Origin: Methanoculleus sp.
Lineage (GTDB): Archaea > Halobacteriota > Methanomicrobia > Methanomicrobiales > Methanoculleaceae
Length of the DNA stretch: 64,000 bases
Reading direction: 5' to 3'
Assembly (NCBI GenBank): GCA_018433835.1
Contig: JAHDQM010000013.1
Span: 48,873 to 112,872, forward strand
Position numbers and translations under genes: made by a program. Below, piece after piece: positions 58,569-64,000 of the stretch. The notes under the pieces are model-generated. The model saw only the letters and a program-made list of their open reading frames with translations. It did no database searches and was not told the DNA's origin. Numbering within the stretch: position 1 is the first letter of the stretch; every line of letters begins with the position of its first letter.

Positions 58569-60614
58569 ATGGAGAACAGATCTCTTGTACGAATCATGGG
58601 TCTTGGCATGATCCTGATGCTCATGCTCATGCCGGTATCGCCTGTCCTCGCCGCGGGGTTCGAATCACCCTCCCCGGCGAGCGCAATGACCGCTGCCAAC
58701 ATCGAGAGGCCGGATATGACGGCTGTCTCCTCCGCCCTCTGCGACGTTTTCGGGATCGAGTGTGACAGGGCCACGATGGCGAAAGGCGTCTACATCGACC
58801 CCGCTGTCTGGGAATTCTCGCCGCAGTGGACGCTGATTATGCTCGGTTCGACGAAGCAGCGGGACGACGTGCTGAAGTTCGTCGACGGGCTCGATGCCTC
58901 GAAGGAGGAGAAGACCGCCTGGCGATCGAGCCTTGAAGCGCTCTGGAAGAAGTACCCGGTCCGGGCCGTGAAGACGGAAGACGGCCTTGCGCTGACCATC
59001 GTCCCCGAGAAGAGCGATGTGCGGCTTGCAGTGTCTGAAGACTCGGCACTCCGGGAACTCGACGAGGAGATCGGCCGTGCGATGGCATCGAGCATGGACG
59101 GTGAAGTCGGTGTGCGGTGGTATGGTGGAGCTCATAAATGGATAATCGAGGCTGCATGCGCGCATAACTCAGTGGCTGATGAGGAATATATTAGAATTGC
59201 AGGGGACAACGCATCTGCCCCAGATGGCTGGTACAGCCACCTTCCGGAGCTCGAGGAGATCCTCCAGCGCTGTTACGACCACGGCTACGTCCCCCCAACG
59301 CCCCTCCCCCTCATTCCCGGTGTCCCGGAGGGGTTCGGTGCAGCCCCCGAGAACTGCCAGAAGAACGCAACCGATGCGGCGACCGCCTACTACAATAACC
59401 ACCTCACCGAAGCTTTCACCTCCCTTGGACATTCGAGTCACTTCATGACCGATATCGGTAACCCGATGCACACGGGAAACCTCTTCGTGCAGGGCTCCCT
59501 GACTGTCATGGGGTGGGAGATTCACTCCAAGTATGAAGACTATGTGGACAGCAACTGGGGAACCCTCGGGTTCGGCGAGCTCGTCGAGAACACGGTAGAA
59601 ACAGAAGTCTGGAGTAACCCCGATTATTCGACGCGGCTCCTCGGCTGGAAGACCCAGTGGGTCCGCGATCCCCTCATCCTCCTGGTCACCCTGAACTACA
59701 TTACTCACGGCGGAGAGTTCCACCTCGAAGAGAGCCCTGCAATCCGTGAAATCACGCTATGGACCCTCGCCGAGACGACAAAGCACACCAACGGCCTCGT
59801 GTACTACGTCATCAAGGACGGCATCCGCACCCACGTCATCACCGCAACCGCGGGCCCGCACGGCTCCATCTCGCCCTCGGGCGACGTCCAGGTTCTCTAC
59901 GGTGAGGAGCAATCGTTTGAGATCACTCCCGATAACGGCTATACCGTGGACGACGTCCTCGTGGACGGCGAATTCGTCGGAGCCCGCACGACCTACACCT
60001 TCGAGGCGGTAGACGCGGATCACACCATCGAGGCGACCTTCAAAGAATTCACCGGCTCCGGCAGCGAATGGATCTGGTCGAGGGACGGATGGGATGGATG
60101 GTCGCACGAGGCAACGTGGTCGGGGACACAGACCGGACCCTGCTCCGAATACGGGCCGGTGATCGTCGACGACCACGGCGAGCATGGGACCGATATAAAC
60201 CTTAGCGGCGGTTCGACGACCGCTCGTGTAGAGCGGCAGTTCACGGACGCTTCGGGGACCGGGTGGAATACCCTCACGTTCGTCGGGCTCCTGACGGCGT
60301 CGGACGTACCCGGCGGACGGTGGATGACGATCGAGGTGAACGGGCAGCAGGTCTTTGCAGGCACCGCCTCGCAGATACCCCCGGGCAACGGCCAGATGTT
60401 CGAGATCAGCGTCCCGTTCCCGCAGTCGGACGAGGTGAACGTCGCGATCTCCCACGGGCAGAGCCCGGCCTGGAGGACGCGGTTTGCAATGCACTACTAC
60501 TCCCTGAACCTGACGCTGGACAACAACCAGAGAGGCACCGCTATGGGAGATACACCCTTCGTCATACCGGACCCCGGCTCGCTGGTGGTCAACGGGACCG
60601 TCGACGAACCCTGA
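58569..60614 (+). CDS. Secreted zinc-dependent phospholipase C-like protein with InlB-type repeat
   Basis: A 681-residue exported protein. The signal peptide (MGLGMILMLMLMPVSPVLAA) ends near residue 29. Residues about 200-430 match the phospholipase C/S1-P1 nuclease helical fold: HKWIIEAACAHN, FTSLGHSSHFMTDIGNPMHT and WEIHSKYEDYVDSNW, giving several zinc-ligand His, Asp and Glu. A divergent InlB B-repeat follows (AGPHGSISPSGDVQVLYGEE, VDADHTIEATF), then a C-terminal beta domain. It probably hydrolyses a phosphoester outside the cell or serves adhesion. The substrate is unknown. TATA-like AATAAATAAG at about 58497. Confidence 0.72.
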   Translation: MENRSLVRIMGLGMILMLMLMPVSPVLAAGFESPSPASAMTAANIERPDMTAVSSALCDVFGIECDRATMAKGVYIDPAVWEFSPQWTLIMLGSTKQRDDVLKFVDGLDASKEEKTAWRSSLEALWKKYPVRAVKTEDGLALTIVPEKSDVRLAVSEDSALRELDEEIGRAMASSMDGEVGVRWYGGAHKWIIEAACAHNSVADEEYIRIAGDNASAPDGWYSHLPELEEILQRCYDHGYVPPTPLPLIPGVPEGFGAAPENCQKNATDAATAYYNNHLTEAFTSLGHSSHFMTDIGNPMHTGNLFVQGSLTVMGWEIHSKYEDYVDSNWGTLGFGELVENTVETEVWSNPDYSTRLLGWKTQWVRDPLILLVTLNYITHGGEFHLEESPAIREITLWTLAETTKHTNGLVYYVIKDGIRTHVITATAGPHGSISPSGDVQVLYGEEQSFEITPDNGYTVDDVLVDGEFVGARTTYTFEAVDADHTIEATFKEFTGSGSEWIWSRDGWDGWSHEATWSGTQTGPCSEYGPVIVDDHGEHGTDINLSGGSTTARVERQFTDASGTGWNTLTFVGLLTASDVPGGRWMTIEVNGQQVFAGTASQIPPGNGQMFEISVPFPQSDEVNVAISHGQSPAWRTRFAMHYYSLNLTLDNNQRGTAMGDTPFVIPDPGSLVVNGTVDEP

Positions 60615-60620
60615 GCCTGT

Positions 60621-60658
60621 CGCCCGCCTGCGGGCGGTGACCTGCACTCCCTTTTTTT
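60621..60658 (+). terminator. Hairpin and T-run terminator
   Basis: A perfect hairpin CGCCCGC-CT-GCGGGCG (60621-60636) is followed by seven T at 60652-60658, just after the phospholipase-like gene. Confidence 0.6.
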
Positions 60659-60720
60659 CAAGACCGCTCTGCGAGAATCACGTCCCCACGGGTGCACCTG
60701 ACGACCCGGCCATTCCCCGT

Positions 60721-60731
60721 CATTTATATCC
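60721..60731 (+). promoter_or_regulatory. TATA box for the nitrogenase-like gene
   Basis: CATTTATATCC lies about 30 bases before the ATG at 60758, predicting a leaderless mRNA. Confidence 0.6.
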
Positions 60732-60757
60732 CCTCACCGCCATGATCTTGTAGATCG

Positions 60758-61924
60758 ATGCAAAAAGACCAGCATATGCCGTGTGAAAACCCGCTCTGGC
60801 CCTGCGCGATGACCGGGGCGGTCGCATGCCTCGCGGGTTTCGAGGACGTCGCCGTCATCGTCCACGGCTCGAGCGGGTGCTACTTCTACCCCGCATCGCT
60901 CGTCGGGGTCCCCATCCACGGGACGTTTCTCGTCGAGAACGAGGTCATCTTCGGCACGGAGTCCCGCCTCGCGGAGGTGATCCGGGAACTCGACGGCCGG
61001 TACTCCCGGATAGCCGTGGTCAACACCTGCGTGCCCGCCATCATGGGCGAGGATATCGGCGAACTCGCCTGTGAAGGCCGGGTCCTCGTCGTCGACAGCC
61101 CCGGGTTCCTCGGGGACCTCGAGGCCGGGTACCGCCGGGCGCTCGAGCAGGTCGCGCCGGAAGTGGACCCCGATACCCCCGGCGTCAACATCGACGGGAT
61201 CTGCCGCACCGACCCCTTCTGCCGGGGAAACGCCGTCGAAGCGCGGCGCCTGCTCAACCTCGCCGGCGCCGCCGTCGCCACCACGTTCTGCCTGGACCGT
61301 TACGCCGCGACCCGCCGGGCGGCGCCCTTCACCGTCGGGACGAACCCGGACCTTGCGAGCGGTGTAGGAACCGCTTGCGGCTCGCTCCTCGGCCTTGATT
61401 CCGTCGGCGAGGCCTTCGAGAGGCTTGCAGCCTCGGTCGACGGCATCGACACCCGGCCGGTCGCAGAAGAGATCGCATGGGCCGACGCCCGGATCAAGAA
61501 GGCCTGCGACAAGTACCTCAAGAGGTTCGACCCTCCCCGGGTGGCGATCTCTGCCGGGCACGCCTACGCCGTGTTTGCCGCCGACCTCCTCGACCGGTAT
61601 CTCGGTGCCGATATCGCCTGCATCGCCGCCCGCAGCGATCCCGGCACAGGGAACGATGCCGTCACTTATACGACCGACTTCTCGGTCATCCGGGGGATGA
61701 TCCGGGACGCCGAACCGGACCTGATCCTCGGCTCCTCCTACGAGCAGGCGATTGCCCCGGGCGCTGCATTCGTCGGGCTGACGCCGCCGCTCCGGGACAG
61801 GGTCGTCCTCTCCTCCCGGGCGCTGATCGGGATCGAAGGGGCGCTCCGGCTGATGGACGAGGTGCTCAACGCCTGCATCAACCGGAACCGGCGCCCGGGG
61901 AGCGAGAGCATGGACCCGTTCTAG
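60758..61924 (+). CDS. Nitrogenase component 1-like protein (NflD/CfbD-related)
   Basis: A 388-residue protein of the nitrogenase component 1 superfamily. The N-terminal half has VAVIVHGSSGCYFYPASLVG (C41), FLVENEVIFGTESRLAEVI, VVNTCVPAIMGEDIGEL and VDSPGFLGDLEAGYRRALEQ, which follow the NifD/NflD cluster-binding layout; C9, C16 and C24 are further cysteines. The C-terminal half repeats a Rossmann-like layout (ISAGHAYAVFAADLL, PDLILGSSYEQAI). It resembles CfbD, which works on the coenzyme F430 precursor, but not closely enough to assign that role. No NifH/CfbC-like reductase gene is nearby. Confidence 0.7.
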   Translation: MQKDQHMPCENPLWPCAMTGAVACLAGFEDVAVIVHGSSGCYFYPASLVGVPIHGTFLVENEVIFGTESRLAEVIRELDGRYSRIAVVNTCVPAIMGEDIGELACEGRVLVVDSPGFLGDLEAGYRRALEQVAPEVDPDTPGVNIDGICRTDPFCRGNAVEARRLLNLAGAAVATTFCLDRYAATRRAAPFTVGTNPDLASGVGTACGSLLGLDSVGEAFERLAASVDGIDTRPVAEEIAWADARIKKACDKYLKRFDPPRVAISAGHAYAVFAADLLDRYLGADIACIAARSDPGTGNDAVTYTTDFSVIRGMIRDAEPDLILGSSYEQAIAPGAAFVGLTPPLRDRVVLSSRALIGIEGALRLMDEVLNACINRNRRPGSESMDPF

Positions 61925-62012
61925 GAAAGCGTTAATACGCCCGGTGCCGGAACACTCATGCAGGAGAACGGGGATTCGCCCGGATCCCCGGCTGCCGCGG
62001 GAGTTGGTCCAC

Positions 62013-62381
62013 ATGCCGCTTGTAAAAATCGAGATCCGTACCGGGAAGCCTGCCGGGTACCGGCAATCACTTATCGAGAGCCTCCGTGAGGCTTTCATGG
62101 ACGCACTGCAGACGCCGGAGGCCGCCCTCTGGATCCGGCTGTGTGAACGAAAGGAGGAGAACTTCCCGATGCCTCCCGGCCGATCCGATGACGCGGTCCT
62201 GATCGAGGTATCCCTCATGCCGGGGCGCAGTTCCGGAAAGAAGGAGGCGCTCTACCGGGCGATCGTGGCCCGCCTGGCCCGAAATGCCGGGGTTCGTCCC
62301 GAAGACGTCTGTATCGTCCTCTACGAGCCGCCCGTCGAGAACTGGGCCGAACACGGCGAGATGTTTGCGCCCTCCCGGTAA
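62013..62381 (+). CDS. Tautomerase-superfamily protein
   Basis: A 122-residue protein starting MPLVKIEIRTGK, leaving Pro at position 1 after Met removal, the catalytic base of 4-oxalocrotonate tautomerase-type enzymes. A second beta-alpha-beta unit follows (DAVLIEVSLMPGRSSGKKEA, VRPEDVCIVLYEPPVENW), so it is a fused two-unit form. The substrate is unknown. It lies 88 bases after the nitrogenase-like gene. Confidence 0.75.
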   Translation: MPLVKIEIRTGKPAGYRQSLIESLREAFMDALQTPEAALWIRLCERKEENFPMPPGRSDDAVLIEVSLMPGRSSGKKEALYRAIVARLARNAGVRPEDVCIVLYEPPVENWAEHGEMFAPSR

Positions 62382-62475
62382 GCAGCCGGGTATGCCATAA
62401 AGTTTTTATGACCCGGCGGGCACCGGGGTGCCGGCCTGTCCGTAGGGGGACCGGCCGGTTGAGGGGGGTTATGAT

Positions 62476-62685
62476 ATGACACATTACGGCGGACCCGCCG
62501 CCCACGGTATGCTCCTTGCGAAGATGTACGATCTTCTCGACGAGGACCAGATGCGGCAGCTGATGGTGCGGATGATCGAGTCCCGTATCAGGATGAAAGA
62601 ACAGTACATCGAGACTATGCAGTACAAAATCGAGACCTACAAGATGGCGCGCGACATGCTTGCAGAAGGCATGCAGCAGAAGTGA
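62476..62685 (+). CDS. Small helical protein of unknown function
   Basis: A 69-residue protein, predicted almost entirely helical (MLLAKMYDLLDEDQMRQLMV, RMKEQYIETMQYKIETYKMA) and Met-rich. There is a GGGG-type purine run before the ATG. A TATA-like AGTTTTTATG at about 62401-62410 is a possible promoter. No family is recognised. Confidence 0.55.
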   Translation: MTHYGGPAAHGMLLAKMYDLLDEDQMRQLMVRMIESRIRMKEQYIETMQYKIETYKMARDMLAEGMQQK

Positions 62686-62767
62686 GCCGCAGGCCAGGAG
62701 GCGCTCCGGTGTCCAGGCGGCCCGGGCCTGTGGCCTCTTTTTTATCTTTCGCGACGAATATACCTGT

Positions 62768-63247
62768 ATGGACCCGATGATCAGGGGATACCGTGAATCG
62801 GATTTTCGTTCGGTTGTTGCCCTTGAGCGGGAGAACAGCCCGGGAGACTGCAAGCCTGAGGTCTTCATCCGGCAGGCCGGCGTCCTCTTCGCTGATACCT
62901 TCCTGGTCGCGGAACGTGACGGGCGGGTCGTCGGCTACACCATCGGGGCTCTCGTGCAGCACCGGCCTGCCACGGGATGGATCGTCAGGCTGGTGGTGGC
63001 GGAGGGATACCGGCGCCGCGGGCTCGGGGGAGACCTCGTTGCCGCCGTCACCGGCAGCCTCAGGGAGCGCGGGGCGGGGGAGATCTACCTCTCGGTCGCG
63101 CCAGGAAACCGCGTCGCCCGGGCACTCTACGAGAGGCACGGCTTTCGGGAGACGGACTTCTGCCCGGGCTACTTCGGCGAGGGGGGCGATCGCCATATCC
63201 TCAGGAGTGACCTCGCCGGCCGGGAAGACTTAATCTGTCCGGATTGA
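62768..63247 (+). CDS. GNAT-family N-acetyltransferase (RimI-like)
   Basis: A 159-residue acetyltransferase: IRGYRESDFRSVVALERENS, the acetyl-CoA motif A VRLVVAEGYRRRGLGGDLVA, and the motif B region VAPGNRVARALYERHGFRET. It resembles RimI, which acetylates protein N-termini, but the substrate is not certain. ATG 62768 begins the fold; a T-rich TATA-like stretch lies about 30 bases upstream. Confidence 0.82.
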   Translation: MDPMIRGYRESDFRSVVALERENSPGDCKPEVFIRQAGVLFADTFLVAERDGRVVGYTIGALVQHRPATGWIVRLVVAEGYRRRGLGGDLVAAVTGSLRERGAGEIYLSVAPGNRVARALYERHGFRETDFCPGYFGEGGDRHILRSDLAGREDLICPD

Positions 63248-63262
63248 GATTAGTGTGATAAC

Positions 63263-63847
63263 ATGCCCCTTACTCCGCTCCGTATCGGCGAGGCGTTCGG
63301 ACCGGTGCCGCGGTTCCGGTCGTACCTCTACGTGTCCCTGGTCCTGGCCGTCGTCGTCTTTGTCCTGCCCTGGCTGGTCCCTGTCGTCGTCTTCAGCCCG
63401 CTGCCCGTTGCTGCAGCCATCGCAATACCAGCCCTTGCCGTCATCGCCTTCGTCGTCTACTGGATACCTCTCTACTACGAGAGCATCACCTACCGGCTCA
63501 CCGTCACCGAGGTCACCTGGCAGCGGGGGGTCTGGTTCCGGCAGACGGGGATCGTCCCCTACAACCGGATCACGAACGTCGATATCGCCCAGGGCCCCCT
63601 GATGCGGTTCTACTCCTTCTCGGCGGTCCGGGTGCAGACCGCCGGGTTCTCGACCCAGGCCCGGGCGGAGATCGTCCTCAACGGGATAGCGGACGCAAAG
63701 GACCTCCAGGAGAAGATCATGAACTTCGTGCGGAGGACCGGTCCGGTCGCGACCGAGGGCGAGCCGGAGCAGCTGCCGGCCGCCGATGCGGTGGTGGAGG
63801 AACTGCGGGCGATCCGGATGCTGCTGGAGAGCCGGCAGGAGCAATAA
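63263..63847 (+). CDS. PH-domain membrane protein (bPH2/YdbS-like)
   Basis: A 194-residue protein. Two membrane segments (YLYVSLVLAVVVFVLPWLVP and VAAAIAIPALAVIAFVVYWI) precede a bacterial PH-2 domain (YRLTVTEVTWQRGVWFRQTG, IVPYNRITNVDIAQGPLMRF, RVQTAGFSTQARAEIVL). The family is of unknown function. It starts 15 bases after the GNAT gene and is likely co-transcribed. TTTTTT at about 63853 is a probable terminator. Confidence 0.85.
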   Translation: MPLTPLRIGEAFGPVPRFRSYLYVSLVLAVVVFVLPWLVPVVVFSPLPVAAAIAIPALAVIAFVVYWIPLYYESITYRLTVTEVTWQRGVWFRQTGIVPYNRITNVDIAQGPLMRFYSFSAVRVQTAGFSTQARAEIVLNGIADAKDLQEKIMNFVRRTGPVATEGEPEQLPAADAVVEELRAIRMLLESRQEQ

Positions 63848-63860
63848 AAGACTTTTTTGG

Positions 63861-64000
63861 GCGCGACGGACGGAACGTCCGGAGCGGGAGCACCGCAGGT
63901 GCGACTTGGGACGGGCCGGAAGGCGCGACGGACGGAACGTCCGGAGCGGGAGCACCGCAGGTGCGACTTGGGACGGGCCGGAAGGCGCGACGGACGGAAC
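63861..64000 (+). repeat. Exact 62-bp tandem repeat of a palindromic module, copy 6
   Basis: Units start at 63861, 63923 and 63985; the third is cut by the window edge and the first two are identical. Each has GCGAC, stem GGACG/CGTCC (loop GAA), linker GGAGCGGGAG, stem CACC/GGTG (loop GCA), CGACTTGG, and GACGGGCCGGAAGG. The layout is that of the other copies. Confidence 0.85.

Noticed and set aside
60734..62218. Leftward 494-codon open frame
   Set aside because: Antisense to the nitrogenase-like and tautomerase genes; composition is shadow-like.

Overview
The window (GC-rich) comes from a methanogenic euryarchaeon of the Methanomicrobiales, most like Methanoculleus. The supporting signs are the archaeal ribosome/SRP gene block (S19e, PDCD5 homologue, L39e, L31e, aIF6, L18a, prefoldin alpha, FtsY, SRP54, TrmY, Pus10, L21e, RpoF, KsgA), TATA-type promoters with many short or absent leaders, a nitrogenase-like component 1 protein, and bacterial-type MutS/MutL and XseA/XseB, which this order often carries. 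The genus is an inference; no rRNA or mcr gene is present, and I found no tRNA, rRNA, CRISPR array or insertion sequence.

Layout. 1-6349: the start of hisI, an A24 prepilin peptidase, then a four-gene run with a GspE-like ATPase and two TadC/GspF-like membrane proteins (a type IV pilus or secretion-like assembly system). 6350-6853: gene-poor with palindromic modules. 6854-19789: housekeeping and metabolic genes (cobyric acid synthase divergent from a B12-dependent ribonucleotide reductase, aIF1, YkgJ-like protein, sugar nucleotidyltransferase, CBS-ParB protein, Hsp20, FKBP-like protein, thioredoxin, DUF371, a PAS histidine kinase, exonuclease VII). 19826-33347: TIM-barrel protein, CorC-like protein, purN, then the long translation/SRP/tRNA-modification operon ending in ksgA and a MTQ2-type methyltransferase. 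33348-46144: accessory DNA. 46145-52630: Lon-domain protease, mutL, mutS. 52777-55631: aconitase-type dehydratase subunits and a beta-decarboxylating dehydrogenase. 55681-64000: three tandem lipoprotein genes, a secreted phospholipase C-like protein, a nitrogenase-like protein, a tautomerase, GNAT and PH-domain proteins, and a tandem repeat at the right edge.

The accessory block holds the most unusual genes. One reading frame joins a complete molybdopterin oxidoreductase (4Fe-4S cysteines, probable Mo/W-ligand Cys) to a complete NifS/IscS cysteine desulfurase (PLP lysine, catalytic Cys loop). Next to it is an EgtD-family histidine methyltransferase that keeps the histidine-binding residues but whose frame runs on, antisense, through the end of the facing gene. 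The facing operon encodes a siderophore/B12-type ABC importer, a methyltransferase, and a radical SAM protein fused to a periplasmic-binding-protein-like domain without a signal peptide. I propose, as inference only, that the fusion plus EgtD could be an anaerobic route to a thio-histidine.

A second system-like signal is a family of two-hairpin modules at six places. Stems differ between copies but keep their pairing, loops are about three bases, and the linkers are fixed. Copies lie in gene-free DNA, form the C-termini and stop codons of cobQ and the DUF371 gene, sit in frame inside a methyltransferase gene, and form an exact 62-bp tandem array at the right edge.
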